NCBI GenBank assembly: GCA_041389565.1
Contig: JAWKRP010000007.1
Coordinates: 253,252-317,251 of the forward strand
Reading direction: 5' to 3'
DNA length: 64,000 nucleotides
From: JACKEQ01 sp041389565
GTDB lineage: Bacteria > Myxococcota_A > UBA796 > GCA-2862545
Below the pieces are notes generated by a model, which was given only the letters and a program-made list of their open reading frames with translations, ran no database searches and was not told the origin of the DNA. Positions 1-8,893 of this stretch are shown one piece after another (the stretch's first letter is position 1; the number at the start of each line of letters is the position of its first letter). Made by a program: the position numbers and the translations under genes.

Positions 1-231
1 GCCGGCACGTTCACGGTCGATGAGTCCACCACGCCCGCGACCATCGTGCTCACGCAGACCTCGCCCTACAACGCGACGGCCGACGGCATCTGGCAGATCG
101 ACGCTGGCGTGCTGTCCTACGAGGTCGTCCAGGCCGGCCTCGGCTTCACCGCTCCCACGCCGACCTCCGGCTTCGGCTCCACCAGCGGCCCCGGCCTCTC
201 GCCCGACGACAACCTCCAGATCTTCCGCTGA
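1..231 (+). CDS. C-terminal end of a hypothetical protein (partial)
   Basis: Frame 1 is open from the first base of the window to a TGA at 229-231 and encodes the last 76 residues of a protein whose start lies upstream. The visible part is acidic and rich in Thr, Ser and Gly. It contains no Cys, membrane helix or motif I recognise. It resembles the end of a secreted or lipoprotein-type beta protein, but that is only an impression from composition. The next gene begins four bases after the stop, so the two are probably co-transcribed. Confidence 0.6.
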   Translation, partial: AGTFTVDESTTPATIVLTQTSPYNATADGIWQIDAGVLSYEVVQAGLGFTAPTPTSGFGSTSGPGLSPDDNLQIFR

Positions 232-235
232 TCCG

Positions 236-1780
236 GTGTTGATCGCGGCACTCATCGCCGCGGCGTCCGCCCAGGACTCCGCGGCTCCGCCGGAGGCCCG
301 TCGCTTCGCGGCGGACTCCGTCGTTCCGAACGTCCCCCCGGGCAAGCCGTTCCGGTTCTTCGCGCTGGTCCAGGCGCGGGGGGCGGCCACCGACATCGTC
401 AGCACGAACCCGTTCATCGACGGGCAGGTGCTCGGGACCATCGGGGGCACGAACGACATCGCGGTCGACCCGAACGCGCGGTCCTACTACGCCGAGCAGC
501 GCGCGAGCGGCTTCTTCACGTGGAAGCCCGACGTGCTCGACGGGAAGGCCGGACTCACGGCGGCGTTCGAGATCGACTTCGGCTGGGGCGACCGCTCCTA
601 CGGGATCGGCGGGAACACGGGTGGTGGGTTCGGCGGCGACCAGGTGAACCTGCAGACGCGCCGGCTGCACTTCGACATCTGGGAGAAGTTCAGCGAGAAC
701 CACAAGATCCACCTGGTGGTGGGACTGCAGTTCGTCGCGGACTCCGCCAGCGATCCCACGGCCACCACGCCCGACGGACTCTTCCGCTCGGGCGGGCGCC
801 TCATGTTCTTCGGGTCTGAAGCGGCCGGCATCAGCGCGTTCGGCTCGGTTCGCACCGGGTTCGGCGAGCGCCTGCGCTACCGCCTCGGGTCCTACACGCT
901 GTACGAGCTCGGACTCGGCACTCCCGACGACGCCTGGCTGAACATGGCCGACGTCGCCTACGTGCCGGGGCGCGGTCTGGAGGTCGGCGCCCACGTCTGG
1001 TTGCTGCGCGACAATACGGGCGGCACAGGCGGTGCCTTGGGCGCCGGCCCCACTTCCGCGCTCTCCGAGATGCAGGGAGGGCCCCGGCTCGATCCGTACG
1101 GCGACACGACACCGCCGGCCGACGATCCCGGCGTCGACGCGCTGCTGTTGTGGACGGCCCTCGACTTCGGCGCGAACGCCGCACTGCAGCACGGTCCCGT
1201 CGGGTTCCACGCGGTCGCGCTGCTGAACACGGGCTCGCTCAAAGCCCGCCAGGGTCCGACGGTCCCGGTGTTCGGCCAGCTCTACGACGCCGAGGTCCGC
1301 CTGCGGTACGCCCGCGGAAAGGGCTCGATCGTGCGTGCAGAGGCCCTGTACTCCACACCCGACGACGGCGACGACACGAACCGCCACACGGGCGTGATCA
1401 CCGGGAACAGCTACGGTTTCGTGGGCGCGATCCACAACACGCACGGCACCCGGCTGCTGTTCACCGACCCTCAGTCCATCAACCGGATGGTGGCGGTGGT
1501 GTACGACGTCTCGGGCGGCGAGAAGGGCGTGATCGGGCTCACGGCGTCCGGTGCGTTCGACGTGATCCCGAACAAGCTCAACACGAAGCTCGGGTTCGGC
1601 ACCGCACTCGCGCCGCAGCGCGGCAACTACGGCACCGAGCTGAACGCCCAGATCTCCCACGAGCCCTGGCCGTTCTTCACGTACTACCTGGCGGGTGCGA
1701 CGCTGTTCCCGGGCGACCAGGCGCTGATCGACGACACGGCATGGGTCGGGTACGCCGGCGTGGAGTGGCTGGCGTTCTAA
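236..1780 (+). CDS. Exported outer-membrane beta-barrel (porin-like) protein
   Basis: About 514 residues. I start it at GTG 236, with TTG 239 next to it as an alternative, because the first dozen residues then form a short hydrophobic signal peptide ending in ASA before QDSAAPP. The open frame continues upstream but overlaps the previous gene. The mature protein has many short amphipathic strands with aromatic girdle residues, Gly/Asn/Asp-rich turns and a terminal Phe (EWLAF), the usual signature for BAM-dependent insertion. This points to a barrel in the outer membrane, perhaps a porin of the type that lacks a named Pfam match in myxobacteria. Substrate is unknown. The stop is 91 bp before the next gene, so the hydrolases downstream may have their own promoter. 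Confidence 0.7.
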   Translation: MLIAALIAAASAQDSAAPPEARRFAADSVVPNVPPGKPFRFFALVQARGAATDIVSTNPFIDGQVLGTIGGTNDIAVDPNARSYYAEQRASGFFTWKPDVLDGKAGLTAAFEIDFGWGDRSYGIGGNTGGGFGGDQVNLQTRRLHFDIWEKFSENHKIHLVVGLQFVADSASDPTATTPDGLFRSGGRLMFFGSEAAGISAFGSVRTGFGERLRYRLGSYTLYELGLGTPDDAWLNMADVAYVPGRGLEVGAHVWLLRDNTGGTGGALGAGPTSALSEMQGGPRLDPYGDTTPPADDPGVDALLLWTALDFGANAALQHGPVGFHAVALLNTGSLKARQGPTVPVFGQLYDAEVRLRYARGKGSIVRAEALYSTPDDGDDTNRHTGVITGNSYGFVGAIHNTHGTRLLFTDPQSINRMVAVVYDVSGGEKGVIGLTASGAFDVIPNKLNTKLGFGTALAPQRGNYGTELNAQISHEPWPFFTYYLAGATLFPGDQALIDDTAWVGYAGVEWLAF

Positions 1781-1871
1781 GCAGCGAACGATCGCGTTGA
1801 CGGTTTTCGGACATCATTTTGTTGCGCCGCATCACCGGGGCCCCTAAGCTGCAACGCAACACGGAGCCCCG

Positions 1872-2804
1872 ATGTTCCCGCTTCTCATGCTGTCGGCGTT
1901 CGCCTCGCGCTACCACACCCTGCCTCCGATGTCCCCGGAGGAGCTGTACACGCCGCTCCCCCGGCAGATGATCGAGGTCGACGGCATCCAGATCGCGTAC
2001 GTCGACTCCGGTGGCGACAAGCCCCCGCTCGTGTTCATCCACGGGCTGTCGTCGTACATGGGCTTCTGGGAGTACCAGCTCGAGGCGTTCACGGGCACCA
2101 ACCGGGTGCTCGCGCTCGACCTGCCCGGGTACGGCTCGTCGGCCCGCCCCGACGCTCCCATGACGCCGCCCTGGTACGCCGAGACCGTCGTTCACTGGCT
2201 CGACGCGCTGGAGATCGACAAGGCCTCCGTCGTCGGGCACTCCATGGGCGGGCAGATCGCGCTCACCCTGACGCTCGAGCACCCCGAGCGGGTCGACCGC
2301 CTGATCCTGTCCGCTCCGGCGGGCCTCGAGCGCTTCAACCCGGGCGCGGGCCGCTGGATGAAGGACTGGTGGCACGAGGGTCGTGCGATGCACTCGGGCG
2401 AAGCGGAGGTCCGTACCGCGTTCCAGGCCGCCGTGTTCAACAAGCACGACGAAGGCGTCGAGCGGCTCATCGAAGAGCGCGTGCGGATGGGCAAGCACGA
2501 GTCCTTCCAGGGCACGTCCGTCGCGGTGAGCCGGAGCATCGCCGGGATGATCGATCACCCCGTCGCAGACCGCCTCGGCGAGATCTCGGCGCCCACCCTG
2601 CTGATCTTCGGAACCGACGATCACATGATCCCGAACCCGATCTTCACGGGCGGTCGAACGAAACGCGTTGCCGAGACCGGTCGTGACGCGATACCTGACG
2701 CGCGGCTCATCCTCATTCCCGGGGCGGGCCACACGGTGCATCACGATGCACCGGAGGAATTCAACCGCGCGGTCTCCGACTTTCTCGGGGGGGCGGCTGA
2801 ATGA
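1872..2804 (+). CDS. Alpha/beta-fold hydrolase
   Basis: A 310-residue alpha/beta hydrolase. The oxyanion-hole segment FIHGLSS lies near residue 55. The nucleophile elbow is GHSMGG with Ser124. A probable acid Asp lies in FGTDDHM, and the catalytic His in GAGHTVHHDAP near the C-terminus. The complete triad implies an active esterase, lipase or C-C hydrolase; the substrate cannot be deduced. ATG 1872 follows a GGAG five bases upstream. The first dozen residues (MFPLLMLSAFAS) are hydrophobic and could be a short signal or anchor. The TGA overlaps the ATG of the next hydrolase (ATGA at 2801-2804), which suggests translational coupling. Confidence 0.85.
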   Translation: MFPLLMLSAFASRYHTLPPMSPEELYTPLPRQMIEVDGIQIAYVDSGGDKPPLVFIHGLSSYMGFWEYQLEAFTGTNRVLALDLPGYGSSARPDAPMTPPWYAETVVHWLDALEIDKASVVGHSMGGQIALTLTLEHPERVDRLILSAPAGLERFNPGAGRWMKDWWHEGRAMHSGEAEVRTAFQAAVFNKHDEGVERLIEERVRMGKHESFQGTSVAVSRSIAGMIDHPVADRLGEISAPTLLIFGTDDHMIPNPIFTGGRTKRVAETGRDAIPDARLILIPGAGHTVHHDAPEEFNRAVSDFLGGAAE

Positions 2805-4465
2805 CCCCGCTATCTGGATGTGCCATGATCGCTCTCCTCTCTCTCGCGCCCGCGTGGGCCACGTCCGACTTCGACCCCACCGCGCCCGAAGCGGTGTTCA
2901 CCGGCGACGAGGTCAAGACGCACGACGGGAACGACGCTCTGTGGAGCCGGATCGACCGCTACGGTGATCCCGACCGCGAGCTCTTCCACGCCGAGGAGTT
3001 CAACGCGATCTTCGAGTGGAGGGACTCCGAGTTCACGCCGCACATGCAGACGCTGTTCGGCACGTCCACGCCGCACAGCTCGCAGTTCCTGCTCCACTAC
3101 GGCCTGCACGAGGAGACCTCCTCGGGCACGCCCATCCTGCTCGTGCACGGCGCCGGCGACAACGCGTCCCGCCCGTGGTTCGGCATGCGCCGCGAGCTCG
3201 AAGACCTCGGCCGTCCCGTGTACGCCATCACGTTCGCGCACCCGCACGGCGAGATGCTCATGCAGGCCGAAGCCGTCGCGAACGCCATCGCGGTGATCAA
3301 GGCCCGCACGGGTGCGAGCGAGGTCGACCTCGTGGCCCACAGCAAGGGGGGGCTCGCGGTGGTCGCGTACACCTCGAACACCGCGGGTACGTCGTGGGGC
3401 GACGCCGGCTACGAGGCCGTCGGAACCCCCTACCGTGGCGACGTGCGCCGCATGGTGCTCGCGGGCGTCCCGCTCGACGGCATCGACACCGCGTACCGGT
3501 GGCCCGCCTCGAACTTCTTCGGTCTCGACACCGACGCCGCGGTCGCCCCGGTCAGCTGGACCGCCTACTACCCGTTCGGCGCGGGTACCTGGTGGGTCGA
3601 GCAGGACCTCGAGGGCCAGGACTTCCTGCCCGAGAACGGCGACCCCTTCCCGGGTCAGCGCCAGCTGCTCAAGCGCCAGCCTCACACGCTCCCGGGCGCG
3701 CAGCCGTTCCTGGGCGGCTACGCCCTGCAGACCGACTGGTGGACCACCTACGAGGGCGGCTTCGGCTTCTACAGCCACTCGTACGGCATCGACGCCGCCA
3801 TCGAAGCCGGTGGCGACTTCGTCGACGTGCTCGCGTCGAAGGGCGTCGACCCCGAGGTCGAGATCTTCATCCTCGCCGGCAAGAACCCGCTCATGCCGAA
3901 CGGCGAGGAGTCCTACAAGGAAGTGTGGGACGGCATCGCCAGCAAGTCGCAGTGGGGCCTGCTGATCGACTCGATCAACACCTGGGTCACCGAGATCACC
4001 ACCGACGACGCCGAGCTCCAGGGCCTGGCCGACGGCCAGCTCGTGCTGGGTGAGGTCAGCGGTCCGTCCGACGGAGTGCTGTTCCTGAGCTCCGCCACCG
4101 CCACGCAGAACGTGGATGCCCGCGGTGCCCAGGTCGTCGAGACCCGCGTGGTCGACATCAGCCACACCGAGCTGCTGCTCGCCTCCGACGAGATGGGCTG
4201 GTTCATGTACGGCCTGGCCGGCGACGACCCCGCGAACGCCTGGATGATCGCCCGCGGCAACCGCTACCTCGCGGCCAACACCACGGCGTGGGTGGCCGAG
4301 AAGCTCGCCGACTCCACCGGTGCGCAGGGCGCACGCGGGGATGCGAACGAAGACGCCGACGCCGTGGGTCTCGGGGGGATCGGCGGCTGTGACACCGTGT
4401 CGTCCGGCACCTTCGGGTCGTCGCTGCTCGTCGGTCTGCTCGCGCTGCTGGGCCGCCGCCGCTAA
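2801..4465 (+). CDS. Secreted lipase-like alpha/beta hydrolase with MYXO-CTERM tail
   Basis: 554 residues from the ATG overlapping the previous stop. A second in-frame ATG at 2825 gives an equally good signal peptide (MIALLSLAPAWA). The hydrolase core has LLVHGAG (115-119) and the nucleophile elbow AHSKGG with Ser181, a pattern typical of bacterial triacylglycerol lipases. A long middle region may form a lid or insert. The C-terminus has an acidic linker, a GGCD segment, a hydrophobic helix and a final RRR, which is the organisation of MYXO-CTERM sorting signals. Such proteins are known to be processed at the conserved Cys and displayed on the cell surface in Myxococcota. No sorting protease gene is visible in this window. 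Confidence 0.82.
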   Translation: MTPLSGCAMIALLSLAPAWATSDFDPTAPEAVFTGDEVKTHDGNDALWSRIDRYGDPDRELFHAEEFNAIFEWRDSEFTPHMQTLFGTSTPHSSQFLLHYGLHEETSSGTPILLVHGAGDNASRPWFGMRRELEDLGRPVYAITFAHPHGEMLMQAEAVANAIAVIKARTGASEVDLVAHSKGGLAVVAYTSNTAGTSWGDAGYEAVGTPYRGDVRRMVLAGVPLDGIDTAYRWPASNFFGLDTDAAVAPVSWTAYYPFGAGTWWVEQDLEGQDFLPENGDPFPGQRQLLKRQPHTLPGAQPFLGGYALQTDWWTTYEGGFGFYSHSYGIDAAIEAGGDFVDVLASKGVDPEVEIFILAGKNPLMPNGEESYKEVWDGIASKSQWGLLIDSINTWVTEITTDDAELQGLADGQLVLGEVSGPSDGVLFLSSATATQNVDARGAQVVETRVVDISHTELLLASDEMGWFMYGLAGDDPANAWMIARGNRYLAANTTAWVAEKLADSTGAQGARGDANEDADAVGLGGIGGCDTVSSGTFGSSLLVGLLALLGRRR

Positions 4466-4469
4466 GAAG

Positions 4470-4492
4470 CTCCCGCGCGACCGCGCCGGGAG
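4470..4492 (+). promoter_or_regulatory. Possible hairpin masking the ribosome binding site of the next gene
   Basis: CTCCC at 4470-4474 can pair with GGGAG at 4488-4492, with GCG/CGC pairs inside. The second arm is the Shine-Dalgarno sequence of the gene at 4498. The first arm starts only five bases after the lipase stop codon (4463-4465), so a ribosome terminating there would cover it and free the SD. This is an inference from sequence only. Confidence 0.35.
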
Positions 4493-4497
4493 GTTCC

Positions 4498-5382
4498 ATG
4501 CTCGCCTTCGCCCTGTCCACTGCCGTCGCGGGGAACGCGATCTCGAAGGCCTCGGTCGGCTATCCGGCTGGCGGCTCGGGCGACCCCGTGTGCGAGGCGC
4601 ACATGGTCGTCGACGCCTCGGGGGAAGCGACCGACGTGCTCGTGTCGGGATGCCCGCGGGACTTCGCCGATCGGTGCATCGACGCCATGAGCAAGTGGCG
4701 CTGGGAGCCCGACGGAACCACGTTCCTCGAGCACCGCACGGTCAGCTTCAAGCAGAGCTCGCCGTTCGCCCGGGTCGGCGAGCCCGAGGTGCTGGTCGAC
4801 CCGCTGATCGCCGACCGCCACCACACCGCGCTGCGCCCGCTGGAGCGCATCCCTCCGAAGTTCCCGACCGCCGCTTCCGGCCAGAGCGGGAAGTGCAAGC
4901 TCCGCGTCGTGGTGCCGGTGGAGGGGGGGCATCCCGTGTTCGTCGGGGTCGACCTGTGCGAAGAGGTGTTCCACCGCGCGTCCCGCCTGGCGATGTACGA
5001 CTGGGAGTTCGCCCCGGTGGAGGACGTCGGCGACGCGCGCTGGGTGCGTACGTACTACGGCCTCGTGTTCGAGGAGCCCCCCGCGCCCACGCCCCTCGCA
5101 CCCGACGCATACGCCGGCATCCTGAAGCTCGAAGACGCGCCGAAGCCCACGTTCCCCACGGGCGGCAAGAAGCACTCGCCGGCCACGTGCCGCACGGAGC
5201 TCACGGTCACGGCCACGGGGCGCGTGCGCGACGTGAGCGTGTCGGAGTGCGACCCCGTGTTCCACGTCGCGGCCGAGAACGCCGTCACGCGGTGGGTGTA
5301 CCGGCACGTGGGCGAGCCCGCCGACGTGCGGGTGGTCGAGCACCTCGAGTTCCTCTCCAAGCGCGATCAGCGCGCCGACTGA
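4498..5382 (+). CDS. Exported protein with three tandem TonB-C-like domains
   Basis: 294 residues with a short hydrophobic start (MLAFALSTAVAG). Three consecutive units have the same pattern: a Cys followed by a strand pair, a turn with Gly, a second Cys about 20 residues later, then F-x3-A-x3-A-x3-W-x-[WYF]. The Cys pairs are 32/52, 133/154 and 231/251. The ending W-x-[WYF] plus Pro/Arg is characteristic of TonB C-terminal (energy-transducer) domains. There is no N-terminal TonB membrane helix with a proline-rich spacer, so this is not a classical TonB. A periplasmic binding or scaffolding role seems more likely. The paired Cys in each unit would suit disulfides outside the cytoplasm. GGGAGG precedes the ATG. 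Confidence 0.65.
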   Translation: MLAFALSTAVAGNAISKASVGYPAGGSGDPVCEAHMVVDASGEATDVLVSGCPRDFADRCIDAMSKWRWEPDGTTFLEHRTVSFKQSSPFARVGEPEVLVDPLIADRHHTALRPLERIPPKFPTAASGQSGKCKLRVVVPVEGGHPVFVGVDLCEEVFHRASRLAMYDWEFAPVEDVGDARWVRTYYGLVFEEPPAPTPLAPDAYAGILKLEDAPKPTFPTGGKKHSPATCRTELTVTATGRVRDVSVSECDPVFHVAAENAVTRWVYRHVGEPADVRVVEHLEFLSKRDQRAD

Positions 5383-5407
5383 GCCGCGATCAGCGCGCCG
5401 ACTGAGC
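5362..5407. repeat. Perfect 23-bp tandem duplication between convergent stop codons
   Basis: The 23 bases at 5362-5384 are repeated exactly at 5385-5407. The first copy contains the TGA of the upstream plus-strand gene. The second copy carries another TGA and its last base is the first base of the minus-strand stop (5407-5409). It looks like a recent slippage or duplication event. Confidence 0.9.
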
Positions 5408-7551
5408 TACTCGGGGTCTTCCGTGTCGGATGCGACCAGCCCGAGATCCCCGGCCGGGATGGTCGGGTAGCGCAGCCGGAGCTCCTTGCGGGCCTCGTCG
5501 AGCCGGTCGGACTTGCCGCGCATGCTCGCCACCAGCGCCATGCCCGCGAACAGGTCGGCCGTGGGCGGCGTATTGGCCTGCAGGGCCCGCAGCTCCTTGC
5601 GCGCCGCAGCGGGATCGCCGTTCAGCGCGGTATACACGGCCGCATGGGCGTCGAGCGTCAGATCGCCCGCATACCGCCCGCGCTGCCGCACGATCTCGGC
5701 GCCCACCTGGCTCAGGTTCGCCGACTCGCTCCCGAGTCGCAGACCCACCAGGTGCCCCGGGATCCAGTACGGGTCGGCCTTGATCATGCGCTCCGCCATC
5801 GCCTTCGCGCCGGCGTCACCATCGAGGATGCGCCCCCACTCCACCGCCATGAGCGCGGCCGTGAGCGGGTGGTCGATCTCCAGGCCCGGAATCTCGTCGA
5901 CGATGGCCTCGACGGCCTCGCGCTTGCCCTGCTCGGCCAGCGCGCGCGCGAGCCCGAGCTTGAAGTCGGCGGACTCCGCCACGTCGAACGACAGCGCCTC
6001 GCGGATCGGGATCTCGGCCGTCTTCGCCTGGCCCTGCGCGAGCAGCGAGATGCCCTGCGCGAACGCCACCACCGGGTCTTTCCCGTAGTGATCCCGGTAG
6101 ATCTCGGACGACTTCGCCGTGTTCCCCTGAGCCACGTAGGCCGCCATGAGCGTGCCCCAGGCCGTCAGACAGCGACGCTCCTGCTCGATCTTGAACGTGC
6201 CCTCGGGAACCGCCTCGTACCGGCGCACCTTCCCGCGCACGTCGGGATCGAGCGCCTCCCAGCGGTCCCACAGCTCGCCCGCCTCGCGGAGCGGCTGCCG
6301 GATGAGCTCGACGATGAAGTCCTGCTCCTGCATCGAGCCCGACCACGCGAGCCGCTTCAGCCCGAGCTCCATGCGCGGGGCACAGCGGTCGCCACCGGCT
6401 TCCGCCGCGTTCAGGAAGTGCGGGATCGCCTCGTCGACGCGCCCGGCATCCCACAGCGCGCGCGCCAGGCTGCGCTCCAGCGCCATCACCGTGGTGTCGC
6501 CCGGGTTCCCCTCGAGCTCCTTCGGATCGACCTTGCCGTCGTCGAGCTCCATGCGCGGCGGACGCACCGACCGCTCGTCCTCCCGCTTGAGCCCCGCGGC
6601 ATCCGCCCGGGCCTCGGCGAGCTCCAGCACACGCTCCACCGTCGGCGTGTACTTCAGGTCCGTCACCTTCTGCACGGCCGCGATCGAGTGCGTCGGGCTC
6701 ACGGCGAGGTCGACCATGTACAGCTGGTCGTACCCGATGGCCCCCACGAGATCTTTCGAGGAGTCGATCAGCGACTCGTCCATCTGCACCCAGCTCTCGG
6801 CGATCTCGACGTCGCCGATGCGGCCGCGACCGCGGTAGTGCAGCACGCCGTTCCGGCGCCGCTCGTCGAGCCCCCGGTAGCCCTTCGTCACCTGCGTGAT
6901 CGGGGCCGCCGTGCGGAGCATCACGTGCCCGTCGCGCCCGCTGATCGACCCGTCGACCGCGAACGACAGCCCGTTCCCGTACACCTTCTGGCCGCCCTCG
7001 ACCCACTTGCCCTTCGTCTGGCGGTACAGCGGCAGGGGCGTTCCGGTGGCCTCGACCAGCTTCTTGCCCTCCGACGCCGGCGCGATCTTCACGACCCCCT
7101 GCGACGGCAGCACGGCCACGGCCACGCTCGGGATCGCGCCGAAGCCCAGCACGAGCTCGTCGCCCGCGACCACCTGCACCTTCAGGTTCCGGACCGTGAC
7201 CTCGCCGATCGTCAGCGCGTCGATCTCCGCGAACTGCGCCCACTCGCCGTTCAGGTCGGACGACTCCGGCACGATGCCGAGCTCGGACGCGAGGTCGCGC
7301 CCCAGCATCGTCCAGCTGTGGCCGAGATCGACCACCGCGAGCACCGAGCGCTTCTTGCCGTCGACCTCGCGATCGACCGCGATCATCGGGCGATGATCGC
7401 CGATCGTTCCCCGGTACAGCGGCAGCTCGACCGTTCCGGCGATCTCGACGGTGGGTGCGCCCTTCAAGAACCACCCGGCGTTCCGGGCATGGGCCAGCTG
7501 GGGCAACAGCAGCAGGCCTGGCAAGAGAATCCTGGTCGACATCGCGCGCAT
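5407..7551 (-). CDS. Exported protein with aspartyl-protease-like N-terminus and TPR-type C-terminus
   Basis: 714 residues from ATG 7551, eight bases after a GGGGG; ATG 7542 is an alternative. The open frame extends far upstream, but that part is antisense to enolase. A signal peptide (MSTRILLPGLLLLPQLAHA) is followed by a beta-rich domain with VVDLGHSWTML. This fits the position of the retropepsin DTG loop but with DLG, so peptidase activity is doubtful. The C-terminal 350 residues are helical with repeats resembling tetratricopeptides (ARALWDAGRVDEAIPHFLNAA). Location is probably periplasmic. It may bind peptides or act as an assembly scaffold. It is convergent with the TonB-C-like gene and divergent from eno, 67 bp away. 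Confidence 0.6.
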   Translation of the reverse strand: MRAMSTRILLPGLLLLPQLAHARNAGWFLKGAPTVEIAGTVELPLYRGTIGDHRPMIAVDREVDGKKRSVLAVVDLGHSWTMLGRDLASELGIVPESSDLNGEWAQFAEIDALTIGEVTVRNLKVQVVAGDELVLGFGAIPSVAVAVLPSQGVVKIAPASEGKKLVEATGTPLPLYRQTKGKWVEGGQKVYGNGLSFAVDGSISGRDGHVMLRTAAPITQVTKGYRGLDERRRNGVLHYRGRGRIGDVEIAESWVQMDESLIDSSKDLVGAIGYDQLYMVDLAVSPTHSIAAVQKVTDLKYTPTVERVLELAEARADAAGLKREDERSVRPPRMELDDGKVDPKELEGNPGDTTVMALERSLARALWDAGRVDEAIPHFLNAAEAGGDRCAPRMELGLKRLAWSGSMQEQDFIVELIRQPLREAGELWDRWEALDPDVRGKVRRYEAVPEGTFKIEQERRCLTAWGTLMAAYVAQGNTAKSSEIYRDHYGKDPVVAFAQGISLLAQGQAKTAEIPIREALSFDVAESADFKLGLARALAEQGKREAVEAIVDEIPGLEIDHPLTAALMAVEWGRILDGDAGAKAMAERMIKADPYWIPGHLVGLRLGSESANLSQVGAEIVRQRGRYAGDLTLDAHAAVYTALNGDPAAARKELRALQANTPPTADLFAGMALVASMRGKSDRLDEARKELRLRYPTIPAGDLGLVASDTEDPE

Positions 7552-7618
7552 CCTACAATCCCCCACTCCACGTGTCACCGGGTTACGCCGCACGGCCATC
7601 CATCCCTGTGGAGGAACA

Positions 7619-8893
7619 GTGGCCACCATCTTCGAAGTTCGCGGGCGCGCAATCCTGGACAGCCGGGGCAATCCGACGGTCGAGGTCGAGATCTCCACGG
7701 AGCACGGGCACGTCGGCCGGGCGGCCGTTCCGTCCGGGGCGAGCACCGGAGAGCACGAAGCGGTGGAGCTGCGCGACGGCGCGAAGGACCGCTGGCTCGG
7801 CAAGGGCGTCGACACCGCGGTGGCGAACGTGAACGGCCCCATCGCCGATCAGCTCATCGGCCTCGACTGCCGCGACCAGTCCGCCATCGACACCCTCCTC
7901 ATCGAGCTCGACGGCACCCCGAACAAGAGCCGCCTCGGCGCGAACGCCATCCTGGGCGCCTCGCTCGCCGCGGCCAAGGCCGGCGCAGCCGCCACGCGCC
8001 TCCCGCTGTACCGCTACGTCGGCGGCGCGTCCGCGCGCGTCCTCCCCGTCCCCATGATGAACATCCTGAACGGGGGCTCCCACGCCGACAACAACGTCGA
8101 CATCCAGGAGTTCATGGTCATGCCGGTCGGTGCGGCCTCGTTCGCCGAGGGCCTGCGCTGGGGCACCGAGATCTACCACCACCTGAAGAAGGTCCTGAAG
8201 GGCCGCAGCCTGGCGACGGGTGTGGGCGACGAAGGCGGGTTCGCGCCCGACCTCGAGAACAACAGCGCCGCGCTCGACCTCATCTGCGAGGCCACCGAGT
8301 CCGCCGGCTACAAGCTGGGCGACCAGATCGTGCTCGCGCTCGACGTGGCGGCGTCCGAGTTCCACAAAGACGGCGTGTACACCCTCGGCGGCGAGAACGC
8401 GAAGTGGTCGAGCGACGAGCTCGTGGCGTACTACACCGGCCTCGTCGAGAAGTACCCGCTGTTCTCGATCGAAGACGGCCTCGACGAGAACGACTGGGAC
8501 GGCTGGCAGAAGCTCACCACCGCCCTCGGCGACCGCATCCAGCTCGTGGGCGACGACCTGTTCGTCACCAACACCACGCGCCTGAAGAGCGGCATCGAGA
8601 AGAAGATCGCCAACAGCATCCTGATCAAGGTCAACCAGATCGGCACGCTCACCGAGACCCTCGCGGCCGTGAACACCGCGCACCGCGCGAGCTACACGAG
8701 CGTCATGTCGCACCGGAGCGGCGAGACGGAAGACGTCACCATCGCCGACCTCGCCGTGGCATGCGGCACCGGTCAGATCAAGACCGGCGCGCCGTGCCGC
8801 ACCGACCGCGTGGCGAAGTACAACCAGCTGCTCCGGATCGAAGAGGCGCTCGGCAACGCGGCCGTGTACGCGGGCCGCTCCATCCTCCGATGA
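7619..8893 (+). CDS. eno: Enolase (phosphopyruvate hydratase)
   Basis: 424 residues, the usual enolase length. It converts 2-phosphoglycerate to phosphoenolpyruvate in glycolysis and gluconeogenesis, in the cytoplasm. Recognisable features are the N-terminal RAILDSRGNPTVE, the mobile loop PSGASTGEHEA, acidic Mg2+ ligands (LALDVAASEF, SIEDGLDEND, LVGDDLFVTN), the catalytic Lys in ILIKVNQIGTLTET and SHRSGETED. GTG 7619 is chosen because GGAGG lies four bases upstream and VATIFEVRGR is the normal beginning. The frame continues upstream without homology. The TGA overlaps the ATG of the acetyltransferase, forming a three-gene coupled run to 10010. Confidence 0.98.
   Translation: MATIFEVRGRAILDSRGNPTVEVEISTEHGHVGRAAVPSGASTGEHEAVELRDGAKDRWLGKGVDTAVANVNGPIADQLIGLDCRDQSAIDTLLIELDGTPNKSRLGANAILGASLAAAKAGAAATRLPLYRYVGGASARVLPVPMMNILNGGSHADNNVDIQEFMVMPVGAASFAEGLRWGTEIYHHLKKVLKGRSLATGVGDEGGFAPDLENNSAALDLICEATESAGYKLGDQIVLALDVAASEFHKDGVYTLGGENAKWSSDELVAYYTGLVEKYPLFSIEDGLDENDWDGWQKLTTALGDRIQLVGDDLFVTNTTRLKSGIEKKIANSILIKVNQIGTLTETLAAVNTAHRASYTSVMSHRSGETEDVTIADLAVACGTGQIKTGAPCRTDRVAKYNQLLRIEEALGNAAVYAGRSILR

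Noticed and set aside
5644..8889. Very long plus-strand reading frame antisense to the TPR protein gene
   Set aside because: High-GC antisense shadow with His/Arg-rich, low-complexity translation; only its end (8890-9369, GNAT) is real.
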